A stretch of 64,000 nt of DNA from Bacteroidales bacterium. GTDB taxonomy: Bacteria; Bacteroidota; Bacteroidia; Bacteroidales; Tenuifilaceae. The DNA lies in NCBI GenBank assembly GCA_013376985.1, contig JACABB010000009.1, positions 1 through 64,000 on the forward strand, written 5' to 3'. The position numbers and the translations under genes were made by a program. Under the pieces are notes generated by a model. It was given only the letters and a program-made list of their open reading frames with translations. It had not been told where the DNA came from and did no database searches. Within the stretch, counting starts at the first letter, position 1; each line of letters starts with the position of its first letter. Of the stretch, positions 43,552-53,660 are shown in pieces.

Positions 43552-45783
43552 TCATAATAGTTCAAAATCGGCTTCTAACAATTCTACAGAATTGCTTCCA
43601 ACAAAAACTTTAAACTTTCCGGGTTCAGCAAGGAATTTCATGTTTGCATCGTAAAATTTTAAATCATTTTCGGTTATTGAAAAAGATAATTCCTTCTGCT
43701 CGCCTGATTTTAAGAATACTTTCTTAAACCCTTTCAATTCTTTAACTGGGCGAGTTACACTACCTACCAAATCTCTGATATAGAGTTGAGCAACCTCCTC
43801 GCCATCATACTTTCCTGTATTTTTCAGAGTAAAAGTTACTGTTAACGATTCGGAATTCTGAATACTTTGTTTACTCAACTTTAAGTTTGAATATTCAAAA
43901 GAGGTGTAACTTAAACCAAAGCCAAATGGGAAAAGCGGGTCGTTTGAAATATCTAGGTATTTACTGGTATATGAATTTTTTGCATCAAAAGGTCGCCCAG
44001 TGTTCTTTGTGCTATAGAAAATTGGCACTTGACCAATACTTCTTGGGAAGGTCATTACCAGTTTTCCTGAAGGATTATAGTCGCCGCTTAGAACGTCTGC
44101 AATAGCATCGCCAGCTCTAGTTCCTAGATGCCCTGCAAAAAGAATAGCGTTTACATTCTTTGATAGCCACTCAATTGTTAATGGCCTACCTGCCATGACT
44201 ATTGCAATTATTGGTTTACCTGTTTTTACTAATTCTTCCATTAATTCCTGCTGTACACCAGGTAAACCAATCTCTGAGCGACTTGCAGCTTCTCCACTTT
44301 GGTCAATATTTTCACCAATAGTGCAAATAACAATATCTGATTTTAATGCTAGTGTAATGGCTGAATTAAATCCAACCTTATCTTTCCCATTAAAATCTGA
44401 ACCTTTTGTATATTCAATAATTGATTCTGGATATTTACTCTTCAAGCCTGCAAGTATAGTGGTCACTTTATTTTCGTCGCCTTGGGCATTCCAAGTACCC
44501 AACATGTCTTTCTTATTGTCGGCTAAAGGCCCAATAAGAGCAATTTTTTTAACTGATTTACTTAGTGGAAGTAATTTACGTCCCTTATAATCAGTGTTTT
44601 TCAGTAAAACAATAGATTCCTTTGCTGATAATAACGCATGATCCAAATGCCGTTTCGAATAGGTAATCTCTTTCTCTCGTTTATTGTCGAGATAGAGGTA
44701 TGGATTTGCAAATAATCCCAGATTATATTTAAGTTTCAGGATTCTTCGTACCGATTCATTAAGTTGTTTTTCGGATATTTTACCTTCATCGAGAGATTTC
44801 TTTAGGTAATTGAAATAAACAGCACCTTGCATATCCATGTCTAATCCTGCGTTCAAAGCCAATTCACCCGCTTTTTTCTCACTCGCTGCATAGCCATGAT
44901 TTACCATTTCGTTTATTGCTGTCCAGTCCGAAACAACAAACCCTTTGAATCCCCATTCGTTTCGTAGTATCTGGGTTAGCAAATATTTATTTCCAGAACT
45001 TGGCACTCCATCCAGTTCATTAAAAGAGCTCATTACTGTTGCAACGCCAGCGTCAACTGCTGTTTTGTAGGGTGGGAGATAGGTTTCGCGCAGCATCCTA
45101 TCCGACATGTCTACTGTATTGTAATCTCTACCCCCAATCGGTGCTCCATAAGCAGCAAAATGCTTAACGCAAGCAGCCATTGTTAAAGGATCATTCAATT
45201 TTTCTCCTTGGTAGCCAATTACTCTTGCTTTAGCAATCAGAGAAGCAAGGTAGCAATCCTCTCCAGATCCCTCAGCAACTCTTCCCCATCTTGGATCACG
45301 AGCAATATCAACCATTGGACTAAAAGTCCAATTTAAACCAGCGGCACATGCTTCTTCTGCGGATAATCTGGCTGTTTTTTCGATAAGTTCAATATCCCAG
45401 CTACAAGCTTCAGCCAAGGGAATAGGAAAAATTGTTTTAAATCCATGAATTACATCGTAACCGAAAAGCAAGGGTATTCTTAAACGGGTGTTTTTAACTG
45501 CTAATTCTTGCAATTTTCTAACTTGTTCAACGCCATAGACGTTTAGAATTGCACCAACCCGACCATCTTTAATATCTTTTTCATATTCTTTATTAGTGGT
45601 TGGCCCTGTTTGATCCATATTGCCAGCCACCAAATTGAGTTGACCTATCTTTTCATCCAAAGTCATGATAGCAAGAATCGAATCGACCTTGGTTTCAAGT
45701 TTATTATTATTGGTATTCAGTTTTTTACATGATATACCGAACAAAATCAAACTAGTAAGCAGTATGAGTTTTAGTTTTTTCAT
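43552..45783 (-). CDS. GH3 beta-glucosidase lipoprotein
   Basis: A 743-residue BglX-type GH3 enzyme with signal and lipobox (LFGISC). The barrel domain has GYDVIHGFKTIFPIPLAEACS, ARDPRWGRVAEGSGED, KHFAAYGAP and the nucleophile aspartate in FVVSDW (about residue 285). The second domain and C-terminal fibronectin-like domain (EVAQLYIRDLVGSVTRPVKELKG) are complete, so the length is normal. It should remove terminal glucose from beta-linked oligosaccharides; GH3 enzymes with beta-1,2 preference occur in sister PULs such as that of Bacteroides thetaiotaomicron, from memory. It lies between two GH144-like genes. Confidence 0.9.
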   Translation of the reverse strand: MKKLKLILLTSLILFGISCKKLNTNNNKLETKVDSILAIMTLDEKIGQLNLVAGNMDQTGPTTNKEYEKDIKDGRVGAILNVYGVEQVRKLQELAVKNTRLRIPLLFGYDVIHGFKTIFPIPLAEACSWDIELIEKTARLSAEEACAAGLNWTFSPMVDIARDPRWGRVAEGSGEDCYLASLIAKARVIGYQGEKLNDPLTMAACVKHFAAYGAPIGGRDYNTVDMSDRMLRETYLPPYKTAVDAGVATVMSSFNELDGVPSSGNKYLLTQILRNEWGFKGFVVSDWTAINEMVNHGYAASEKKAGELALNAGLDMDMQGAVYFNYLKKSLDEGKISEKQLNESVRRILKLKYNLGLFANPYLYLDNKREKEITYSKRHLDHALLSAKESIVLLKNTDYKGRKLLPLSKSVKKIALIGPLADNKKDMLGTWNAQGDENKVTTILAGLKSKYPESIIEYTKGSDFNGKDKVGFNSAITLALKSDIVICTIGENIDQSGEAASRSEIGLPGVQQELMEELVKTGKPIIAIVMAGRPLTIEWLSKNVNAILFAGHLGTRAGDAIADVLSGDYNPSGKLVMTFPRSIGQVPIFYSTKNTGRPFDAKNSYTSKYLDISNDPLFPFGFGLSYTSFEYSNLKLSKQSIQNSESLTVTFTLKNTGKYDGEEVAQLYIRDLVGSVTRPVKELKGFKKVFLKSGEQKELSFSITENDLKFYDANMKFLAEPGKFKVFVGSNSVELLEADFELL

Positions 45784-45862
45784 TTCTAGTTGATTTATTT
45801 TCTCGATTTAAGAGATATCTGTTGATTTAAATTGATTTCTGTTCCAAAATATTTACTTGATA

Positions 45863-47542
45863 TTAGTAGCTAAAACCAAGTTTTGTTAGGCCAGCCTTAA
45901 CTTCTGAAGCCGACATGAAAAGATTCCAAAGTAATGCTGTGCGATAGTTTTCGATCATGCAAATCTCAGGTCCCTGATCAATTGATAAATATGCAGATGA
46001 CCACCAGGCTTCGTTCAAATCAAAAGAATCATAGAAACCATAATCGCCCCAGACTTTATCACCTAAAGTGTAGTAGAAGAAGCGAATAGCATTCATCGAT
46101 TGTGTTGGAGTATAGGCAATTGCCGAAACTGCTGCAGTTGGCGAAATAACGCCTAAATCATTAGAGGGAGAGTGTGCGGCATAGCCCCATGGATTATCGG
46201 TAGCTGTTAGCCCCCAACAATTCTTGCTATAGCCCATATAGTTTTTTGGATTGGTTTTGCAATATGTGAAATTGATAAGCGAGTGGTTTACGTTTTGTTC
46301 CCAATAATTAGCATAAATATCACTTAGATTTCTTGGATCAAGGCCAAGATATGAGTACTGACTGAAAAATAGTGGTCCGCCATAGGGTTCTCCAATTGGA
46401 AGTTTAATGTTATAGTATGTATTGCCATTTACTATTGCTCCGCTTTTTGCATATCCCTGCTGGTACACCTCTTTTGTTATAGGATGTGTAGTTGATGTTG
46501 CAGCAACCACATAAGTTATTAAAGTTTCATTGTAACCTTCTATCCTGAAATTCATTTGCCAACCGTAGGTTGGCGACCAGTGCCAGAAAAGTGAATTTTG
46601 TCCACCGTTTCGGAACCAATCGTATTCAACGGCACTGCAAAGTGCATTGATTCTACTAATTAAAGCATTCTCTGTTGCATCACCAGAGTTTAAATATTGA
46701 CGCATAGTGATCAAACCCTGAACCATATATGAGGTTTCGACTAAATCGCCGCCATCATCGTATTGGGTAAAGGGTACAGTTTTGCCCGTGTTTCCGTTTA
46801 GCCAATGTGGCCAAGCACCATGGAAACGGTCACAGGTTGCTAGAAATGTCAAAATCTTATCCAGTCGGGCAATTCCTTGATTACGAGTAATAAAACCCCG
46901 CTCAATTCCGACTATCAGTGCCATCACTCCAAAGCCTGAACCGCCTGTTGTAACTACATCTCCAGATATATTTCTTTCTCTAGCCATGCCACATGATGGA
47001 TGTGCAAAATCGTAGAAGTATTTGAAAGTTTGCTGCTGAATTTTAGTTAATAATTGATCGTCGCTAATGCGAGGAAACTTATCGGTGCTATCGATTTGAG
47101 TAATGATTTTTACCTTACCCTCGCTGACAAGAGAATTTCCTCGTTTTGAAGTAAGTGCAGTTTTTATGGATAAATTATACCTTGATAGTGAGTTTAGCGG
47201 CGAAAGAGTTTGAAAATGTATTATGCTATCCTTATTTTCAAATGATATAGCTAAAGGTAACGTTATACCACTTTTGGTGGAGAATATAATTGATTTTTTA
47301 GCGCTAGAAGTATCGACTGGTGCAGAAAGAATAACTCGGCAATCAAACGACAGTGAAGTATTATAGTAGTTATAAGTTCCTGTTTGATCATTAACATAGA
47401 TTCTTTTTATATGAAAATCCTCTGGTGCGAGTGGTGGATTATCTTTTTTACACGATGTGATAAATACCAATGATATCATAAATGATCCGCATAGAGCCAG
47501 ACCTAGATTGATATATTTTATTTTTCTGCTAATACTATTCAT
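45863..47542 (-). CDS. GH144-like lipoprotein with N-terminal Ig-like domain
   Basis: 559 residues. The lipoprotein signal ends ITSC (about residue 30). Residues 40-150 form a Big_5/Ig-like beta domain (SLSFDCRVILSAPVDTSSAKK, LSRYNLSIKTAL). The remaining 400 residues match the GH144/glycoamylase domain: FAHPSCGMARERN, GGSGFGVMALIVGIERGF, GWQMNFRIEGYNE, NCWGLTATDNPWG, GDYGFYDSFDLNEAWW and IDQGPEICMIENYRTALLWN. It is about 80 residues longer than its paralogue because of the Ig-like domain. It begins just after the terminator that ends the SusCD-LamG unit. Confidence 0.85.
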   Translation of the reverse strand: MNSISRKIKYINLGLALCGSFMISLVFITSCKKDNPPLAPEDFHIKRIYVNDQTGTYNYYNTSLSFDCRVILSAPVDTSSAKKSIIFSTKSGITLPLAISFENKDSIIHFQTLSPLNSLSRYNLSIKTALTSKRGNSLVSEGKVKIITQIDSTDKFPRISDDQLLTKIQQQTFKYFYDFAHPSCGMARERNISGDVVTTGGSGFGVMALIVGIERGFITRNQGIARLDKILTFLATCDRFHGAWPHWLNGNTGKTVPFTQYDDGGDLVETSYMVQGLITMRQYLNSGDATENALISRINALCSAVEYDWFRNGGQNSLFWHWSPTYGWQMNFRIEGYNETLITYVVAATSTTHPITKEVYQQGYAKSGAIVNGNTYYNIKLPIGEPYGGPLFFSQYSYLGLDPRNLSDIYANYWEQNVNHSLINFTYCKTNPKNYMGYSKNCWGLTATDNPWGYAAHSPSNDLGVISPTAAVSAIAYTPTQSMNAIRFFYYTLGDKVWGDYGFYDSFDLNEAWWSSAYLSIDQGPEICMIENYRTALLWNLFMSASEVKAGLTKLGFSY

Positions 47543-47560
47543 TGCTAATAAGGTTTGATT

Positions 47561-47591
47561 AAAAGGGCTTAGAAACGTTCTAAGCCCTTTT
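47561..47591 (-). terminator. Terminator between the SusCD unit and the glycosidase genes
   Basis: A 14-bp perfect stem with a 3-base loop (arms 47561-47574 and 47578-47591). On the minus strand its distal arm ends CCTTTT then AATC. It follows the LamG gene by about 70 bases. It may let the transport genes be expressed above the hydrolases. Confidence 0.82.
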
Positions 47592-47663
47592 ATCTTGTCA
47601 TAATATAATCAAAGCCAATATATTAGTTTGATTATTTAATCTAATTGGCTTAGATATAAACGA

Positions 47664-48566
47664 TTATCTGCCTGCAAGACCTAGGTTATACAGAGCAGAA
47701 ACTTCAGCTTGAGAAAGAGTTGTATTAAAAATACGAACATCATCAATTGATGCTGTTGCCCAAGGAGCCCATGTTTGTTGAGCTGGTGCGCCTGCAAATC
47801 CAATATCACTAGATGCGATGCTTCCGAATACTGCTTGAACAGGTACTGCCATAATTTCTTCGGCTGTTGTACCTCTATCATTCCAAGCTCCACTTGAAAC
47901 GGCATTTCCGTAAAGCAGGAATTGGTGGGTACTAGCATTCCAAGTCATTACATAATGCGACCATACTTTTGCTCCCATAAACCAAGCACCGTTACCAACG
48001 TCATTTAATTGTGCTACATTATCCTGTAAACTATTGCCACCACCAACAGGGTGAGTGTTAAGTAAATTCTTTAACTCAAGAGTATCAGATGATGGAAGGT
48101 GACGAGATGTTTCTGCATTAGCCATTATATCGCCCCAAATATCAGTAACACCTGTTGGGATAAGAGCAAAAAATGAGGTAAAACCAGCATTAGTAGCACG
48201 TTTATTGCCAGATACTTTTACCCATAAGCTAACTGAGAAATTATTCAATGCATTAGCAGTGTTAATGTTAGCAATACCTGGAAAAACTATTGCCCCTTTT
48301 GTTAGTTTTAAAGCTTTACCAATTTGACCTGCCTCAAAACCATAAGTACCATACTTATTTGATGGAGCAGTAGCAGAAATAGCTTCGTTGTAAGTATCAT
48401 CAAAGGTCCAATGAGCTTTGAGGTAGGTTGAAGCTACTTGATTAGAATTGTCGTAGCCATTAATTTGAGGAAGTTTATCTTCCTTTTTGCAAGAATTAAT
48501 GGTAACTATTCCGAGTATCATTAAAACTGAAACTAGGAATAACGAAATTTTAGTGATTTTTTTCAT
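47664..48566 (-). CDS. LamG-like surface glycan-binding lipoprotein
   Basis: A 300-residue lipoprotein: signal MKKITKISLFLVSVLMILGI, lipobox INSC. The mature part is one concanavalin A/LamG-like jelly roll: LKAHWTFDDTYNEAIS, IGKALKLTKGAIVFPG, FSVSLWVKVSG, SHYVMTWNASTHQFLLYGNA and the end ASIDDVRIFNTTLSQAEVSALYN. It is encoded directly after SusD in the same unit, the usual place of a surface glycan-binding protein. It presumably captures the glucan; ligand specificity is unproven. Confidence 0.85.
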   Translation of the reverse strand: MKKITKISLFLVSVLMILGIVTINSCKKEDKLPQINGYDNSNQVASTYLKAHWTFDDTYNEAISATAPSNKYGTYGFEAGQIGKALKLTKGAIVFPGIANINTANALNNFSVSLWVKVSGNKRATNAGFTSFFALIPTGVTDIWGDIMANAETSRHLPSSDTLELKNLLNTHPVGGGNSLQDNVAQLNDVGNGAWFMGAKVWSHYVMTWNASTHQFLLYGNAVSSGAWNDRGTTAEEIMAVPVQAVFGSIASSDIGFAGAPAQQTWAPWATASIDDVRIFNTTLSQAEVSALYNLGLAGR

Positions 48567-48647
48567 AAGTTAATTGTTTTAAAGGTTAGAATTATTTGAA
48601 TTGAGAGTTAATGATTTCATTGTTAATTTATTAGCATGAGGTTATGA

Positions 48648-50141
48648 TTAATAACCGAAGTTTTGGGTAAGTTTCCCTCCACTGAGTTGGATTTGGGAAT
48701 TTGGAATTGGCAGCAGTTCATGAGTACCTGCTACAAAATGCTTACCTACTGCATTCAAAACCTGACTGGCTCTACCTTGTCGAACTAGATCCCAAAATCT
48801 ATCATGTTCAAGAGCTAATTCAAGCCTGCGCTCTTTCCAAATATTATCTAGGGTTGGTGCTACATCAGCTAAACCTGCACGTTGGCGGATAAGATGTAAT
48901 GGAGTGCTTACATCACCTCCAATATGGTAGGCTGCCTCAGCGTTCATAAGGAGTACATCAGCATACCGGAGTATTTTTATGTTTTTGGGTCTGTCTTTAT
49001 CATTCTGATTAACAAATGTTTCTTTAGAGGCACTGGCGTATGCTTTGTAGTTATAGTAAAGATTTTGTACTGAGTCTTTACTTGGAACCCTGAATCCATC
49101 CCAAAGAACGGTTCCTTTATGTGTACCAGAGTTATCAATAAAAATAATAGTAGCATCTTTCCGTTTGTCGCCAGGTTCATAAGCGTTGATAAGATTAGTG
49201 GTAGGAGTACAGAATCCCCAGCCGAGATCGTTCCAGCCGCCCATTCCTCCAACTCTTACACCTTGGCTAACAGTATAGTTGCTTACTCCAAGATTAGAAT
49301 TGTTGTAGGAGCCAGTCTCTATTTCAAAAATGGATTCATTGCAATTATCTCCAGCCTGTCTCCAAAGAATTGAATAATCAACAAGTCCGTATTTACCTGA
49401 AAGTATAACATCCTGAGTGAGGTCGTACACTTTTTGCCAATCTTGGAGATACATATAAACCTTTGCTAGCATTGATTCAGCAGCTCCTTTATTCGCATGA
49501 CCAACAGGATAGGCTGATTTTAGCGGTAGGTTATCTACTGAGAATTGTAAATCCGAAACAATTGAATCGTAGACAATTTGCTTGTTTACACGGGTTTGAA
49601 ATGCTGGGTCATTATTGGCATCAGTTTGATCTTTTGGAACGCGCATTACTAAAGGGACATCGCCAAACATCCTTACAAGGTTGAAGTATAAATAACCTCT
49701 TAAGAATCTTACTTCGCCAATCAACCTATTTTTGGTTTGGGTGCTAATATTTGCCGTACTTAGTGCCAATAATGCCTGATTAGCCGTACCTATGGCATTA
49801 TAATGACCACTCCAAAGGGTTTCGGCAAATTTATTTGTAGCGGTGAGATTGAAATCATCAATATCGCCTACAGGAACTTTTTGATCATCAAGAGTGCTTC
49901 CTTTATCGGCATCGTCCGATGCAATATCGGTGACGGAAATAAAGGCAAATCCATGAACATCACCATTTCCCCATGAATCACCTTGTAATAGGCTATTGTA
50001 AGTTCCTGTAACCAATTTCTGGGCTAAATCAGGATCTGACTTTGTTGTTGCACCTCCCTGAATTGGTACATCTAGAAAGGATTCTGAGCATGATGTTAGC
50101 ACAATTGCTATCAGAAAAATTGAAATATAGAGTGTTTTCAT
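48648..50141 (-). CDS. susD: SusD/RagB outer-membrane glycan-binding lipoprotein
   Basis: 497 residues with a lipobox (IAIVLTSCSESFLD). The SusD fold is clear: TPR-like helices in the middle (RLIGEVRFLRGYLYFNLVRMFG, ESMLAKVYMYLQDWQ) and the C-terminal DRFWDLVRQG, LELALEHDRFW, LLPIPNSQIQLSGG motifs. Length is normal. It binds oligosaccharide at the cell surface and covers the SusC channel. It is 18 bases after SusC, as usual. Confidence 0.95.
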   Translation of the reverse strand: MKTLYISIFLIAIVLTSCSESFLDVPIQGGATTKSDPDLAQKLVTGTYNSLLQGDSWGNGDVHGFAFISVTDIASDDADKGSTLDDQKVPVGDIDDFNLTATNKFAETLWSGHYNAIGTANQALLALSTANISTQTKNRLIGEVRFLRGYLYFNLVRMFGDVPLVMRVPKDQTDANNDPAFQTRVNKQIVYDSIVSDLQFSVDNLPLKSAYPVGHANKGAAESMLAKVYMYLQDWQKVYDLTQDVILSGKYGLVDYSILWRQAGDNCNESIFEIETGSYNNSNLGVSNYTVSQGVRVGGMGGWNDLGWGFCTPTTNLINAYEPGDKRKDATIIFIDNSGTHKGTVLWDGFRVPSKDSVQNLYYNYKAYASASKETFVNQNDKDRPKNIKILRYADVLLMNAEAAYHIGGDVSTPLHLIRQRAGLADVAPTLDNIWKERRLELALEHDRFWDLVRQGRASQVLNAVGKHFVAGTHELLPIPNSQIQLSGGKLTQNFGY

Positions 50142-50159
50142 AATTTTATCGATTTGAGG

Positions 50160-53100
50160 TTAAAAATTAAGATTTACCCCTAGGGCAATTGTCCGTGTAG
50201 TAGGGTAGGTGCTCAACTCAATACCTGAATCTAAAGGGCTTCCTGGTAATTCGGAGGTAAAACCAGAATATTTTTTGAGTGTCAATAAATTCTGCGATGT
50301 AATGAAAACCCGCAGACTGCTAATATTTAATTTCTTTAGGAAGGGATCTGGAAAGGTGTAGCCAACTGTTAGGTTGTTAATTCTGTAGAAATCTCCAGAT
50401 TCTACGAAGTAATCGGAAGCTAATAGGTTTCCTGTATTTGCACCCGGTTGTGTTTGACTTGGATTTTGACTACCATTCCAACGATTATATACTAGAGCCG
50501 ATTCAATATTATCTTTTCCGTTTATCCTAATAGCTCTTTTTCCATTATAGACCTTGTTACCAACATTCCCATAAATATCCATGCTGAAGTCCCATTTCCT
50601 GTAATAAACATTGATATTTACTCCGAAATATGCTTTGGGTTGATAGGATCCGGCGAAATCACGGTCTTTGTCATCAATTTTACCATCATCATTTTTATCC
50701 CAGTATTTAAATTCGCCAGGTTTTGCTGTTGGCTGAATAATTGTGCCATTGCTGCTTTTATAGTTTAAAATTTCAGGATCGTCCTGGAAAACACCAAGAA
50801 CCTTGAGAACATAAAAACTTCCAATTGCATGGTTATTATCCGTTAAGGTAGTAAAACCCTGAGCTGCACCAATATTGCCTCCCCAGATAGGTTCTCCTCC
50901 ATTTAACCCCACAACTTTGTTCTTGTTCAGCGTTACGTTGGCCCCGATGCTGTATGATAGGTTTTTGTTCACGCTACTTTTCCATTTTATCATCACTTCA
51001 ACACCTGTATTTTGTATGGATGTGGCATTGGTTAAGATTTGATGGTCGGCATCGCCAACGGTAGATGGAATATTTACATTAATTAGGGCATTATCTACCT
51101 TTTTATTGTAATAATTCAATTCGCCACTTAGCTTATTTTCTAATACTCCAAATTCGAGAGCAAAGTCGTACTCTGCCGTGCTTTCCCATTTAATATTAGG
51201 ATCCTTTATTTGGTTAATCTGACTTCCATTCGAAGCACCCGATGAGATACCGCTGAAAGGGTATGCTAGGTTTGGTATGACAGTATTAGTATATGCATCG
51301 GTTGAAATTTGATCGTTACCAACTACACCCCAACTTGCACGTACTCGAAGCACGTCAAATAGGTGTTGAGATTGCATAAAACTCTCTTTATTGATATTCC
51401 ATGCTAGCCCAACTGACGGAAATGTTCCCCATCTATTTTTCTTAGGAAAACGGGAACTTCCATCACGCCTTAGAGTTGCAGTTAGCATATAACGATCGTT
51501 ATAGCTATAGTTCAAACGACTCATGTATGAGTTTCTGGTCCAAATATCTCCTTTACCATCATTCTGGGAACTATTGGCAAGTCCATTGTACAAGTACCAA
51601 AGATCTGAATCAGCAGGAACATCTTTGCGGCTTCCAGAAAGCCAAGTTTCCTGAAATTTCTCGGCAGTTGTACCCACCATTAATTTAAAATCGTGTTTGT
51701 CAAATTTTTTCGAAAAAGTGATGTAATTATCCCAAACCCATTTAAAATTTTGAACATTTTTATTTGCCAGATAGCTAATGGAATTCAGCTGATTCCCACC
51801 AGCAACATCAAAATTAGTTTCATCGTTAAGAAACTTGTAATCATATAACCTTGCTTGCCGGAATAATATATCTGTACCGATACTTGAGTGGTAACTTAAG
51901 AATGAAAAGGGATTTATATCCAGATAACCAGCCGCTTGAATACGATTTGCTGCAACACGAACTCTATTATTCTCAATATCGAGCAATGGATTACCTACTT
52001 GACCATTAAAAGCAGAAACGTTGCCATATTTATCTCCTACTTTAGGAGATATTATGGGAGCAGCCCGGTAAGCATCGTTAAAAGCAGATCCAATATTGCC
52101 ATTCTCATTAATATCCAAATTATTGAACCCATTCTCATTTATAGCATTAGCATAGGATGATTGAAAGCCAGTCTTAATATATTTTGAGATGTTGAAATCG
52201 ATATTCGAACGTAGAGTTATTCGTTTAAAATTATTCTTAAGAACAATTCCTTGATCGTTTAAGTAACTGGTACTGAAAAAGTATGTTGCTTTTTCGGAAC
52301 CACCAGAAATAGATATATTTTGGTTTTGTTCGAAGGCATTTCGAAGAATGGTCTTGTACCAGTTGGTGTTAGCTGTTGGACCTGAAATTGCAATTCCAGT
52401 AGCTGCTTGGTAATAGTTTTTATATTCGGCGGCATTAGCCATTTTTACAAGATTTGACGCTTGCCTTATACCTATGTTAGAATTATAATTGATATTCAGC
52501 TTGCCTGCACTACTGCTTCCTTTCTTCGTTGTAATTATTATAACTCCGTTTGCACCGCGAGATCCATATATTGCCGAAGAGGAGGCATCCTTCAATATGT
52601 TCATATCCACAATATCCGAAGAGTTTACGTTGGTAATGTCATCGGTAAGGATTCCATCAACAACGTAGAGTACATGGGTACCTCCCAGCATTGTTCCCGT
52701 TCCCCTGATTCTCATTTGAGGTGTTGACCCTGGATTTCCTGAACTAATAATCTGAACTCCTGACACTTTTCCCTGCATGGCCTGTGTTGCAGTTAATACA
52801 GGTTGTTTTGATAATTCTGTTCCTTTAAGTTGTATAGTTGCCCCAGTAATATCGCTTTTCTTTTGTACACCATATCCTATTACTACAAGTTCATCAATTG
52901 CAGTATTTTTGGACTTAAGGGTTACATTTAATACGGTTTGAGTTCCAATTTCGATTTCTTGATCCTCGTATCCTATAAATGAGAAAACAAGAACTTTTTC
53001 TTCTGGTTTTAAATCAAGGGTGTAAAAACCATCGAAATTTGTAACGGTTCCATGATTGGTACCTTTAACAATAACGTTTACCCCTGGCAGGCTTTCGCCA

Positions 53101-53225
53101 TTATCAGAAGCTTTGACCGTACCCTTAATAATCTGCTGACTTAGGCCTATTGCTGGTAAGGAAATTAATAGCATAGCCGTTAGCAGATACTTTAAGATTT
53201 TTCTTATCAAAGATTGTATATGCAT
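50160..53225 (-). CDS. susC: SusC TonB-dependent outer-membrane transporter
   Basis: 1021 residues: signal peptide (about 1-30), carboxypeptidase-regulatory-like domain (about 35-110, IKGTVKASDNGESLPGVNVI and FDGFYTLDLKPEEKVLVFSF), plug domain (IDELVVIGYGVQKKSD, VLYVVDGILTDDITNVN, SSAIYGSRGANGVIII) and the 22-strand barrel ending in the terminal aromatic F of GVNLNF. It carries oligosaccharides across the outer membrane using TonB. It is complete and of usual length. A palindromic element and candidate promoter lie upstream. Confidence 0.95.
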   Translation of the reverse strand: MHIQSLIRKILKYLLTAMLLISLPAIGLSQQIIKGTVKASDNGESLPGVNVIVKGTNHGTVTNFDGFYTLDLKPEEKVLVFSFIGYEDQEIEIGTQTVLNVTLKSKNTAIDELVVIGYGVQKKSDITGATIQLKGTELSKQPVLTATQAMQGKVSGVQIISSGNPGSTPQMRIRGTGTMLGGTHVLYVVDGILTDDITNVNSSDIVDMNILKDASSSAIYGSRGANGVIIITTKKGSSSAGKLNINYNSNIGIRQASNLVKMANAAEYKNYYQAATGIAISGPTANTNWYKTILRNAFEQNQNISISGGSEKATYFFSTSYLNDQGIVLKNNFKRITLRSNIDFNISKYIKTGFQSSYANAINENGFNNLDINENGNIGSAFNDAYRAAPIISPKVGDKYGNVSAFNGQVGNPLLDIENNRVRVAANRIQAAGYLDINPFSFLSYHSSIGTDILFRQARLYDYKFLNDETNFDVAGGNQLNSISYLANKNVQNFKWVWDNYITFSKKFDKHDFKLMVGTTAEKFQETWLSGSRKDVPADSDLWYLYNGLANSSQNDGKGDIWTRNSYMSRLNYSYNDRYMLTATLRRDGSSRFPKKNRWGTFPSVGLAWNINKESFMQSQHLFDVLRVRASWGVVGNDQISTDAYTNTVIPNLAYPFSGISSGASNGSQINQIKDPNIKWESTAEYDFALEFGVLENKLSGELNYYNKKVDNALINVNIPSTVGDADHQILTNATSIQNTGVEVMIKWKSSVNKNLSYSIGANVTLNKNKVVGLNGGEPIWGGNIGAAQGFTTLTDNNHAIGSFYVLKVLGVFQDDPEILNYKSSNGTIIQPTAKPGEFKYWDKNDDGKIDDKDRDFAGSYQPKAYFGVNINVYYRKWDFSMDIYGNVGNKVYNGKRAIRINGKDNIESALVYNRWNGSQNPSQTQPGANTGNLLASDYFVESGDFYRINNLTVGYTFPDPFLKKLNISSLRVFITSQNLLTLKKYSGFTSELPGSPLDSGIELSTYPTTRTIALGVNLNF

Positions 53226-53291
53226 ACGAATGCGGTTTAGGTGAGTGCTTTATGGTTTAAAGTTTGGTTTCAGTATTTTGATTGACCTAGC

Positions 53292-53328
53292 ACTATCGGA
53301 ATATAATGGTGGTACCATTATTGATAGT
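53292..53328. promoter_or_regulatory. Nested palindrome upstream of susC
   Basis: TAATGGT (53304-53310) and ACCATTA (53314-53320) are inverted around 3 bases, with an outer pair ACTATC (53292-53297) and GATAGT (53323-53328). It is in the 435-base gap between susC and the regulator, 70-100 bases before the susC start, so it may be an operator of the PUL regulator. Confidence 0.4.
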
Positions 53329-53500
53329 TTAGAATGTTGCTGGTTAAAAACAAAACGAAAATTCTTAATTTGAGCCATCTATAGCAAATGATATTTTGAT
53401 AATACATTACTTGGTACTCAAACCCCCTCAAAAGGATCAGCATATAACTTAAATGTAAATTTATGCCTTAAAATTGTTGAATTCCATTTTTAGTTCACAT

Positions 53501-53554
53501 CAAAAATACTACATACGGCAAAGTGGCTGAAAAAGTTCCCCCTTAATACTACAT
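53501..53554 (-). promoter_or_regulatory. Candidate promoter and 10-nt direct repeats upstream of susC
   Basis: CAAAAATA at 53501-53508 reads TATTTTTG on the minus strand, a perfect TAnnTTTG element facing susC, giving a leader of about 270 bases. AATACTACAT occurs at 53505-53514 and again at 53545-53554, exactly 40 bases apart (roughly four helical turns); a related inverted ATGTAG is at 53571. These may be binding sites of the neighbouring regulator. Confidence 0.35.
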
Positions 53555-53660
53555 CATTTGATGAATTATTATGTAGAATAACCCATTTAATAGGGTTTTT
53601 CGCAATGGAGTTTTATAAGAAAAGTGAAATGAGTTTTTGAAAAAAAACTTATAGTGATGA

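Noticed and set aside
53580-53600. Terminator hairpin between regulator and susC
   Set aside because: AACCC/GGGTT makes only five pairs and its T run points the wrong way for both minus-strand genes.
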